Shown piece after piece: positions 1-5,767 of a DNA stretch of 6,657 bases. The notes under the pieces were generated by a model that worked only from the letters and a program-made list of their open reading frames with translations, was not told the origin of the DNA and did not search any database. Numbering within the stretch: position 1 is the stretch's first letter; every line of letters begins with the position of its first letter. The stretch spans positions 1 through 6,657 of the forward strand of contig JADZBZ010000109.1 of the NCBI GenBank assembly GCA_020851835.1. Reading direction: 5' to 3'. The position numbers were made by a program, and so were the translations under genes. The DNA comes from Acidobacteriota bacterium (GTDB lineage Bacteria > Acidobacteriota > Vicinamibacteria > Vicinamibacterales > UBA2999).

Positions 1-97
1 CGCCGGCTTCCCGGACGAGGAATCCAGGGCAGGGCACGCCGAGAACTGGCCCATCGCGCTCGAGTACCTGGGCAAGGCGTTCCCGGCCTCGTCTTGA
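1..97 (+). CDS. 3' end of an unrecognised gene (partial)
   Basis: The frame starting at base 2 is open from the left edge to a TGA at 95-97 and gives 31 residues. These include GFPDEE and a helical-looking tail AENWPIALEYLGKAF. The tail looks like a plausible C-terminal amphipathic helix, and codon choice is G+C-rich like the neighbours. I cannot name the family from this much sequence. It could be the end of a hydrolase or another cytosolic enzyme. The next feature, a DUF418 fragment, lies in the same frame after the stop, but nothing suggests they were ever one protein. Confidence 0.45.
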   Translation, partial: AGFPDEESRAGHAENWPIALEYLGKAFPASS

Positions 98-133
98 GCG
101 CGGCATGAAGCCGCCAAAGCGCAGAGGGCGGCG

Positions 134-343
134 GTGTCCGCCACGGCCCTCGATCCGATCGTCTACGGGCTCGAGCTGTTCCTGGTCGAGAACAAGTTCA
201 TGGGCTTCTTCTCGTTCCTCTTCGGCATCAGCTTCTGGCTCTTCCTGGATCGCGCGCGGGCGCGTGGCAGGCTGGCGGAGGGCCTCTTCTACCGGCGCAT
301 CGGATGGCTCCTCCTCTTCGGGATGGCCCATGGCTGGCTGTAA
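134..343 (+). pseudogene. DUF418/YeiB-like membrane protein, internal fragment
   Basis: A GTG at 134 opens a 69-residue frame ending in TAA at 341-343. It contains a hydrophobic helix (FMGFFSFLFGISFWLFL), a charged RARARGR loop, FYRR, and a second hydrophobic stretch ending in GMAHGWL. This order (KF-x-x-FSFLFG, charged loop with ARG, YRR, hydrophobic helix with G-x-x-HA/G) is characteristic of the middle of DUF418 integral membrane proteins, usually about 350-450 residues. The N-terminal helices are absent upstream. The usual continuation after the last motif, a WWGDIL-like stretch and further helices, is replaced by a stop. It is therefore most likely a relic cut at both ends. No RBS precedes the GTG. 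A short two-helix peptide is possible but less likely. Confidence 0.6.
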
Positions 344-553
344 GACACAGGTGCAGTGGTACGATCATCGACGTGAGCGCCGGGGCGCGCCGTAGAATCG
401 CGGCAGGGCGCCGGCCTGGGTGAAATGGCCGTCGTGCGGGGCAGGCGCCGAGCCACTCGGCGGTGGACACCCTTGCCCGCGAACCGATAACGTTCGTCGC
501 GAGCCGTCCGCCACGATGCGGCGGTCGTCACCATCCCCTGAAGGAGAAGGCCC

Positions 554-925
554 ATGGCGCAGAATCCAGTCGGCTGGTTCGAGATCTACGTCCAGGACCT
601 GGAGCGGGCGAAGAACTTCTATACGACGGTTCTCGGAGCCCAGCTCGATCGCCTGGACAGCCCCGGAGTGGAGATGTGGGCGTTCCCCATGAACCCGGAT
701 CGCGCGGGCACGTCGGGGGCGCTGGTCAGAATGCCGGGTTTCCCGTCGGGCAGCAACAGCACGCTGGTGTACTTCAACTGCACGGATTGCGCGACCGAAG
801 CGGGCCGCGTCGTCAAGGCCGGCGGCAGGATCCAGAAAGAGAAGTTCTCGATCGGTCAATACGGTTTCATCGCCCTTGCCACAGACACCGAGGGCAACAT
901 GTTCGGGCTGCATTCGCAGAAATGA
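554..925 (+). CDS. VOC family protein (glyoxalase/bleomycin-resistance fold)
   Basis: This gene encodes a 123-residue protein of the vicinal oxygen chelate superfamily, close in pattern to the small single-domain VOC proteins annotated only as glyoxalase-like. An AAGGAG Shine-Dalgarno at 541-546, seven bases before the ATG, supports the start. Two beta-alpha-beta-beta-beta modules are visible. The first begins GWFEIYVQDLERAKNFYTTVLG (residues 7-28). The second begins LVYFNCTD (71-78) and ends FIALATDTEGNMFGLHS (105-121). In this fold the metal ligands sit on the edge strands. Glu10 and Glu113 are the natural candidates, and their presence suggests a metal-binding rather than purely structural protein. 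The substrate cannot be deduced. It lies between a degenerate region and a long non-coding stretch and appears monocistronic. Length is normal for the family. Confidence 0.9.
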   Translation: MAQNPVGWFEIYVQDLERAKNFYTTVLGAQLDRLDSPGVEMWAFPMNPDRAGTSGALVRMPGFPSGSNSTLVYFNCTDCATEAGRVVKAGGRIQKEKFSIGQYGFIALATDTEGNMFGLHSQK

Positions 926-1377
926 TCGAACGGCCGACGCGGGCTCGCCGGCGCTCTTACCACCGTGCTGCCACTTCCTGCCGGTAACGCGTTTACGTTC
1001 GCCGGCGTGCCGCCATCGCGTGGAGTTCGCCAGCCGGCGGCTCCGCCGTCAGCCGCTACACGGTGCAAGGTTGAGGAGGCCTACACGGGCCCCTTCACGA
1101 CCACGGGAAGGCTGCTCTCGGGCGTGGCATCGCCGGGGTACGCGCTCCGCACTCATTACCGGAGCTGGGACTGAAGAGCGCGACGTGAAGATGTACGGCG
1201 CTGGCGCGGACCGATCGCCGTTGGCCTGATCGTGTTCCTGCACCTCAGTTGCGTCGGGGTCGTGGGGAAGCCGCCCGGGCGGGCGGGCGTGGTGCCACTG
1301 TCCCTGCAGCGTGGCGAGCACGTGCCGGCTGAGGTCGCACCCTTCGAGATCCGGCGGTTACGGTATCATGCGTCGCC
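926..1377 (+). other. Intergenic stretch, no supportable gene
   Basis: There are about 450 bp between the VOC gene and the FAH-family gene. Open frames exist on both strands, including a 69-codon plus-strand frame from 965 to 1174. Their products are rich in Arg, Pro, Ala and Ser, match no family I recognise and lack ribosome binding sites. Two small palindromes are visible: AACGCGTT at 986-993 and CCGCCCGGGCGG at 1271-1282. Either could be an operator-like site, but such G+C-rich palindromes are common by chance at this base composition. The right end probably carries the promoter of the FAH gene. Confidence 0.5.
1343..1369 (+). promoter_or_regulatory. Possible promoter giving a leaderless FAH transcript
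   Basis: TATCAT at 1364-1369 resembles a -10 box and lies eight bases before the ATG at 1378. A weak TTCGAG at 1343-1348 could act as a -35, with a short 15-base spacer. There is no Shine-Dalgarno before the ATG. Transcription starting about seven bases after the -10 would therefore begin almost at the start codon. This is a tentative reading of a weak match. Confidence 0.25.
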
Positions 1378-2418
1378 ATGGACATGAACCGCCGAGGTTT
1401 TCTGAGAAGCGCCGGGACGATGGGCACGCTGGTCGCCGCGGGAGCGGCGGCAGGCTGCGCGTCACCGGACTCCACCCCCGAACGACCCGCTGCCGCGCCC
1501 GCTCGCACGCTGGGCACGGGCCTCGCCCGGGGGCTCACCCTGCTCACCTTCCGTGCCCAGGGACAGGATCGCCTCGGTGCGAAGACGGCGAAGGGCATCC
1601 TCGACGTGGCACAGGCAGCCGCGCTGCTCGGGATGTACGCGCCGGCGACGCTGGATGACCTGCTGCAGCAGGAAGACGGGCCCAGCGTGCAGGCCGTGGT
1701 GGAGGCCGCCGTCGCGGGCACGGCGGCGCAGGCGGCGTTCCGGCCCGAGGATGGCCTCGAGTACGGCCCGCTCGTGAGCCGCCCCGACAAGGTCGTGTGC
1801 GTGGGCCTCAACTACCGCAAGCACGCCGAAGAGATCGGCTCGCCGATCCCCCAGTACCCGGTCCTGTTCAACAAATTCAACGGCTCACTCAATCGCCACC
1901 AGGGCACGGTGAAGCTCCCCGTGGACCTGGCCACCAACTTCGACTACGAGGTGGAACTCGTGATCGTGATGGGCAAGACCGCGTCGCGCGTGAGCGAGGC
2001 CGACGCGCTGTCGTACGTGGCTGGCTACGCGACAGGCAACGACTTCACGGCCCGCGACCTGCAGAACGGGCGAGGCGGGCAATGGATGGTCGGCAAGGCC
2101 ATCGACGGCTTCGCGCCGCTGGGGCCGTACCTGGTCACCGCCGAGCAGGTGGACCCCGACAACCTGGCCATCGAGTGCCGCGTCAACGGCGAGACGCGGC
2201 AGTCGTCGCGCACCTCCGACCTCATCTTCGGCACGCGGACGATGGTGAGCTACATCTCGGACTACTTCACGCTGAAGCCCGGGGACGTGATCTACACGGG
2301 CACGCCCCAGGGCGTCATCCAGGGCATGCCGACGGCGAAGCAGGCGTGGCTCAAGCCGGGCGACAAGCTGGCCTGCAGCCTGGAGTCGCTCGGCGAGCTG
2401 ACGTTCGACCTGGTGTGA
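1378..2418 (+). CDS. Fumarylacetoacetate hydrolase-family protein with Tat lipoprotein signal
   Basis: This gene encodes 346 residues. The N-terminus is a twin-arginine signal (RRGFLRS, residues 5-11), a hydrophobic stretch, and a lipobox-like AAGC with Cys27. It is thus predicted to be folded in the cytoplasm, exported by Tat and lipid-anchored. After a Pro/Ala linker comes an FAH N-terminal-like segment (about 50-130) and then the catalytic FAA_hydrolase domain (about 135-346). Key residues match the FAHD family: GLNYRKHAEE carries the His149/Glu152 pair (HxxE), DYEVEL supplies Glu191 and Glu193, and GNDFTARD supplies Asp222, the three acidic divalent-metal ligands. Lys240 in GKAIDGFAPLGP and YTGTPQGV (306-313) line the active site. 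The family cleaves C-C bonds in acylpyruvate or fumarylacetoacetate-type substrates, isomerises them or decarboxylates them. The exact substrate is unknown. No aromatic-degradation genes are adjacent. No clear RBS precedes the ATG, and Met3 (1384) is an alternative start. Confidence 0.93.
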   Translation: MDMNRRGFLRSAGTMGTLVAAGAAAGCASPDSTPERPAAAPARTLGTGLARGLTLLTFRAQGQDRLGAKTAKGILDVAQAAALLGMYAPATLDDLLQQEDGPSVQAVVEAAVAGTAAQAAFRPEDGLEYGPLVSRPDKVVCVGLNYRKHAEEIGSPIPQYPVLFNKFNGSLNRHQGTVKLPVDLATNFDYEVELVIVMGKTASRVSEADALSYVAGYATGNDFTARDLQNGRGGQWMVGKAIDGFAPLGPYLVTAEQVDPDNLAIECRVNGETRQSSRTSDLIFGTRTMVSYISDYFTLKPGDVIYTGTPQGVIQGMPTAKQAWLKPGDKLACSLESLGELTFDLV

Positions 2419-2440
2419 CCCTTCGGCTCGACGAGGCTGC

Positions 2441-2472
2441 GGGCCGCCGTCGCGGTCTGATCGGAGCGGCCC
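2441..2472. terminator. Inverted repeat between convergent genes (possible terminator)
   Basis: GGGCCGC at 2441-2447 and GCGGCCC at 2466-2472 form a perfect seven-base-pair, all-G/C stem with an 18-base loop. It sits in the 54-bp gap between the FAH-family stop and the CBS gene stop. The second arm ends directly at the CBS stop codon complement. There is no T-run on either side, so it is not a canonical intrinsic terminator, although position and symmetry would suit a bidirectional one. Confidence 0.3.
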
Positions 2473-2904
2473 TCACCCGCCGCTGGTGATGTAGTGCTCG
2501 AGCTGGTCGATCAGGAACTGCTTGTCGGAGATCACCGCCTTGACGACGTCGCCGATCGACAGGACGCCGGCCAGCCGGCCGTCCTCCACCACGGGCAGGT
2601 GCCGGCACCGCTTGCTGGTCATGAGCGCCATGCAGTCGTCCATCGTGCGGTTGGGCGTGACGTACACGACGCGGGCGGTCATCACGTCCCGGACGGGCGT
2701 GTCTTTCGAGGCCCGGCCCTTCAGTACGACCAGGCGGGAATAGTCGCGCTCGGTAAAGATGCCGAGAGTGCGGGCGCCCTCGACCACCAGCACCGCACCG
2801 ATGTTCCGGTCCGCCATGAGCTGCAGCGCGTCGAACACCGACTGGCCCGGGCCGACGGTGTAGACGTCGCCACCTTTCGTCCGAAGCACTTCTCGCACGG
2901 TCAT
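2473..2904 (-). CDS. Two-CBS-domain protein
   Basis: Read from ATG 2904, this encodes 143 residues starting MTVREVLRTKG, the usual length and opening of stand-alone tandem CBS proteins. Upstream in-frame ATGs at 2910 and 2949 would add 2 or 15 residues. I prefer 2904 because a GGGAG ribosome binding site lies seven bases before it. CBS1 spans about residues 12-62 and ends in GIFTERD (48-54). CBS2 spans about 75-125 with HLPVVEDGRLAGVLSIGD (102-119). The G-x-x-T/S-x-x-D motif in both (Thr51/Asp54 and Ser116/Asp119) is the known adenosine-nucleotide ribose/phosphate contact, so both sites could bind AMP, ATP or a similar ligand. A helical tail (DKQFLIDQLEHYI) closes the protein. No effector domain is fused, so it is probably a soluble energy or nucleotide sensor with an unidentified partner. 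It converges with the FAH gene. Confidence 0.92.
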   Translation of the reverse strand: MTVREVLRTKGGDVYTVGPGQSVFDALQLMADRNIGAVLVVEGARTLGIFTERDYSRLVVLKGRASKDTPVRDVMTARVVYVTPNRTMDDCMALMTSKRCRHLPVVEDGRLAGVLSIGDVVKAVISDKQFLIDQLEHYITSGG

Positions 2905-2911
2905 GAGCATT

Positions 2912-2916
2912 CTCCC
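2912..2916 (-). promoter_or_regulatory. Ribosome binding site of the CBS-domain gene
   Basis: On the minus strand, GGGAG lies seven bases before the ATG at 2904 and only one base before the alternative ATG at 2910. The spacing decides in favour of the 143-residue product. Confidence 0.6.
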
Positions 2917-3076
2917 GGCCCTATCCTGCCACCCGCCATCGCCGGACACAAGCGGGTCGGTCGGAGCAGGGACATCGGGCGTCGTCGCGAATCATGGCGT
3001 CGAGGGCGGGGCGTCAACAACGCTTGCCGCACGTCCGAGCGCGGGCGATGCCACCTGCCTGCGTTGAGCTGAGCCC

Positions 3077-3224
3077 GTGAGTCCCGAGCTTCGCCGCATC
3101 GCGTCCCGGGTGGTCTGGTGGGAGACGCCCGAGTCTGTCGTGGCCAGGGAAGACGACTTCCTGTGCCGGGCCACGGGCGCTCGGTGACTGGTCGATCTCG
3201 TTGCGCCGTAGCCGGCTCACCTGA
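3077..3224 (+). pseudogene. Frameshifted 5' remnant of a small unknown protein
   Basis: From GTG 3077 the frame reads 36 codons to TGA 3185-3187. It includes RRIASRVVWWETPESVVARED followed by DFLCR. From memory this resembles the start of a roughly 90-100-residue uncharacterised family. Its members have a VVWW-x-x-P segment, then FLCRVM and ALGTW. In the present sequence the product after LCR becomes ATGAR and stops. Skipping one G in the GGG at 3175-3177 restores ALGDW in another frame, which then runs to TGA 3222-3224. So the gene carries a one-base insertion, and the remaining 3' half is unrecognisable. The family assignment relies on recall of a pattern, and the function is unknown. No RBS is visible before the GTG. 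Confidence 0.4.
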
Positions 3225-3585
3225 CAGCGATGAGCCGCTTCATCTCCTCGAAGCTCGATTTCCGCCAATATCAGACGAGCGAACGATCGCGGAGGTCAGA
3301 CGCGCGCGTTCACTGGCGGCCGAGCACGTCTTCGCCGTCGAGGTCACGGAAACGATCCTTCAACGCCACATCGGAGACGGTGCTCCACGACCCGGCACCC
3401 GGCAGCAGGTCCACGCCAGCGGTCAACGTGGCGTTGGAGTAGATGCTGGTGCCGCCCGCCGCCCGGACCAGGAACTGGTTGGCGGCATACCCGGTGATGT
3501 TGTTGGCCGTCGACTGATCGCCGAAGATGAAGGTGCCAAAAGCCGCGGTCAGCGTCGTGGCGTGTTGCCCCGGCGCGATGCTGAC

Positions 3586-4005
3586 GTTGCCGCCCGCGGT
3601 GACGTTCGAGCCGATGGCGGCCGAGTAGACGCCATTGGCAAAGGCGCTGTTGCCGGTCGCGAGGCTGCCGGTGCCCGCAGCAATGCTGCCCACCCCGAAC
3701 GCCGCACTCGCCGTGCCGATGGCGGAGGTGTTGGCGCCGAACGCGGCGCTCTGCACGCCGATCGCACTGGTGCCGCTCCCGGTCGCCAGGCTGCTGTTTC
3801 CCTGTGCGAGAGTGTGGGCGCCGAGCGCCGTCGCGGCGATACCGGTGGCGCGGGTAGTGGAACCCATCGAGGTGCTGTAGGCGCCGCTGGCCTGCGTGTT
3901 CTGGCCCATCGCGGTGCTGACGGCCCCCGTGGCCTGATTACCGGCGCCAAACGCCGTGCTGTAGGCTCCCGACGCCAGCGTGTCGAAGCCGAACGCCGCG
4001 CTATT
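3586..4005 (-). repeat. Ten tandem 14-residue YadA-head repeats (42-bp coding period)
   Basis: Translated from 4005 downward, each unit fits roughly xSxAxGxxxxAxGx: NSAAFGFDTLASGA, YSTAFGAGNQATGA, VSTAMGQNTQASGA, YSTSMGSTTRATGI and so on to YSAAIGSNVTAGGN. This is the left-handed beta-roll head repeat of trimeric YadA-like adhesins. Units are diverged at the DNA level, so the array looks old. The periodicity also keeps antisense frames open, which produces long false ORFs on the plus strand. Confidence 0.85.
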
Positions 4006-4164
4006 GACACCGACGTTCACATCGTCCCAGATGGCCGGCACGGTCACTTCGCCGGCACGGAAGGCCGCCTTGGCTGGATGCCACATCATGCGCACGCCCG
4101 GCCCGGCCGCCGGGATGTTGCCGACGCCAAGCGCTCCGGCCGCGAGGACCCCGCCGTTCGACTG

Positions 4165-4169
4165 GGAGG
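4165..4169 (+). promoter_or_regulatory. Ribosome binding site of the kinase gene
   Basis: GGAGG lies six bases before ATG 4176. This is a strong site that marks the original kinase start, even though the kinase domain is now in a different frame. It overlaps, antisense, the truncated end of the YadA-head/S74 remnant. Confidence 0.6.
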
Positions 4170-4175
4170 CCAGCA

Positions 4176-5593
4176 ATGGACGCCCGCCGCCGGCACAGCT
4201 GGCAGACCGCCAGCCCCTATCTCGACACTGCGCTGGCCTGCCCCCGGCCGAGCGCGAGGTCTGGCTGGCGGCGCTAGGCCGGTCGAACCCGGTGCTCGCC
4301 GAGGATATCGATCGATGGCTGGCCGAGTGTGCCGCTTTGGAAGGCAACGGCTTCCTCGAGGACGGTGCCGCCGTGTCGCCGGCGCGGGCGTCGCCTGCCG
4401 GGCTGCAGCTGGGCGCGTATCGCCTGGTCGAGCCGATCGGGCATGGCGGCATGGGCACGGTCTGGGCGGTGGAACGCACTGATGGCCGCTTCGAACGGCG
4501 GGTCGCGGTCAAGTTATTGAGCGCCGCGCTGGTCGGCCACCAGGGCGAGGCGCGGTTCGCGCGCGAAGGCCGCATCCTCGGCCGCCTCGTCCATCCGCAG
4601 ATCGCACGCCTGCTCGACGCCGGCGTGTCGTCGATCGGCCAGCCCTATCTGGTGCTCGAGCTGGTGGACGGCGAGGCCATCGATCGCTATTGCGACCGGC
4701 TGCGGCTCGGCGTCGAAGACCGTGTGCGCCTGTTCCTCGCGGTGCTCGGTCCGGTGGCGCATGCGCACGCCAACCTGGTCGTCCACCGCGACCTCAAGCC
4801 ATCGAACGTGTTTGTGACGTCCGCGGGAGACGTGCGGCTCCTGGACTTCGGCATCGCACGGCTGCTCGATGCCGAGCATTCCGCCGAGGGCGCCGCGCTG
4901 ACGCACGACGGAGACTCGGTGCTGACGCCGGCCTATGCGGCGCCGGAACAGGTGACAGGTGCGGAGGTGACCACCGCCACCGACGTCTACGCCCTGGGCG
5001 TGCTGCTCTACGTGCTGCTCCCTGGCCGACATCCGGCGCAGGACGCACTGGCGTCGCCCGCATCGCTGGTGCGGTCGATCGTCGAGGAGGAGCCGCCACG
5101 GATGTCCACCGTGGTCACCACGGGCCCCAGCGCGAGCGATCTCGCGTGGCGGCGCGGCATCGTGCCCTCGCGGCTCCGCGCGGCGCTTCGCGGCGACCTC
5201 GACGTGATCGTCTCGAACGCCTTGCAGAAGCAGCCCGGCGACCGGTACGTGTCGGTGGCGCTGCTGGCCGAAGATCTGCGGCGGTATCTGCAGCACGAGC
5301 CGATTGCCGCCAGGGCCGGTTCGGTCGTCTATCGCGCCGCCACGTTCGCGCGGCGCTATCGGGTGGCCGTCACCGCGTCGAATCCCGAGCCGGCGATCGA
5401 CCTCCGCGACGCCTACGACCTGTCGCGGCTGGACGGCGCCTTTGCCGAGACGCTGTCGAAGGCGGGGCGAGAGGAGCGCGCGCGGGAGGTGCGGCGGCAG
5501 CGGATGGCCTTGTGGCAGGGCTGGTCGGTTCGACGACCGGCAGATGCCTTCATCGCGCGGCAGCTCGCCGCATCGCGCGTCGCGGGACCTTGA
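4176..5593 (+). CDS. Hanks-type Ser/Thr protein kinase, frameshifted near start and internally shortened
   Basis: The catalytic domain (about 4424-5300) is complete. It has the glycine loop GHGGMG (4439-4456), VAVK with the ATP-binding lysine at 4511-4513, HRDLKPSN with the catalytic Asp at 4790-4792, DFG at 4844-4852, AYAAPEQ (4931-4951) and TDVYALGVLLY. HRDLKPSN and the tail motif RGDLDVIV-x-x-AL-x-K-x-P-x-x-RY place it among bacterial Ser/Thr kinases of the Pkn type. The original start is probably ATG 4176. Its frame reads SWQTASPYLDTALA, then loses frame. The kinase frame resumes as LPPAEREVWLAALGRS, as if one C were missing around 4236-4241. Without that base the product would be about 473 residues. 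The open frame also runs upstream to ATG 3980, but there it is antisense of the tail-fibre remnant. After ARRYRVAVTA (about 5380) the usual membrane helix and TPR array are absent, and a TPR-like tail ending LWQGWSVRRPADAF follows. Either an unframeshifted in-frame start such as GTG 4292 is used, or the gene is dying. Confidence 0.85.
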
Positions 5594-5594
5594 C

Positions 5595-5750
5595 GCGGAA
5601 CATGCTTCCCCGGCGACCGCCACGCTGCGGGACATGGTGACGCTGGTGCGCGGCCGCTGGCCCATCGAACAACCATATCGGGAACTGTAGGATGAACTCG
5701 GGATCGACCACTTCGAGGGCCGGACCTGCCGCGTGCGGGTTCGCCGCTGA
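5595..5750 (+). mobile_element. IS701/IS4-like transposase C-terminal remnant
   Basis: In the frame of base 5625 the sequence reads TLRDMVTLVRGRWPIEQPYREL, then TAG (5688-5690), then DELGIDHFEGRT and a second stop at 5748-5750. RW-x-IEQ-x-YREL-K-DELG-x-DHFEGR is the C-terminal catalytic block of IS701-type DDE transposases (IS4-related). It contains the catalytic Glu at 5667-5669, spaced R-(3)-E-(6) from the flanking signature residues. The first stop falls exactly where the signature lysine should be, consistent with a single AAG to TAG change. Nothing of the transposase's N-terminal two-thirds is present, since the kinase gene ends at 5593. No terminal inverted repeats were found. It is a dead fragment. 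Confidence 0.75.
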
Positions 5751-5767
5751 CGGCATCACTCCCTAAA

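Larger units (their letters stand above)
3310..4175 (-). pseudogene. YadA-head/tail-fibre protein with truncated S74 chaperone domain
   Basis: The minus-strand frame ending at TGA 3310-3312 gives a recognisable surface or tail-fibre protein from about 4170 downward. First comes GGVLAAGALGVGNIPAAG, then MMWHPAKAAFRAG and WDDVNVGVNSAAFG. Ten 14-residue YadA-type head repeats follow, then a stretch with GDQSTANNITGYAANQFLVRA. Last is SDVALKDRFRDLDGEDVLGR, the opening of the S74 intramolecular chaperone (chaperone-of-endosialidase) domain. Its SDxxxK motif contains the Ser/Lys pair used for self-cleavage in that family. A stop follows immediately, so the roughly 100-residue remainder of S74, normally continuing with a YK and GP-x-AQDF-like part, is missing. 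Upstream of 4170 the frame stays open only as antisense of the kinase. No signal peptide or start is present, so the N-terminus is also lost. It is most likely a both-ends-truncated relic. Confidence 0.75.

Noticed and set aside
986..993. AACGCGTT palindrome (and GTAACGCGTTTAC around it) as an operator or recombination site
   Set aside because: It is only eight perfect bases with no second copy and no adjacent regulator or integrase gene.
965..1174. 69-codon plus-strand frame in the intergenic stretch
   Set aside because: There is no RBS, no recognisable family and no conserved-looking motif. It could be a remnant, but I cannot support it.
1245..1811. 188-codon minus-strand open frame
   Set aside because: It is antisense of the FAH gene, whose metal and active-site residues are all present on the plus strand.
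1797..2489. 230-codon plus-strand open frame
   Set aside because: It is an alternate frame of the FAH gene, with low-complexity Arg/Gly composition.
2920..2960. Promoter for the CBS gene on the minus strand
   Set aside because: A TTGTGT is present, but no acceptable -10 hexamer lies at the right distance.
3118..4482. 454-codon plus-strand open frame
   Set aside because: It is antisense to the YadA-head repeats and then out of frame with the kinase. The product is Arg/Gly/Ala-rich with no domain, and its length comes from the 42-bp periodicity and high G+C.
4176..4575. N-terminal 135 residues of the minus-strand fibre reading frame
   Set aside because: They are the antisense of the kinase N-terminal region, with no fibre-like sequence and high Arg/Ser/Pro. 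Recognisable homology starts only near 4170.
4514..5665. 383-codon minus-strand open frame
   Set aside because: It is antisense of the kinase domain. It is rich in His, Arg and Gly with no known motif.
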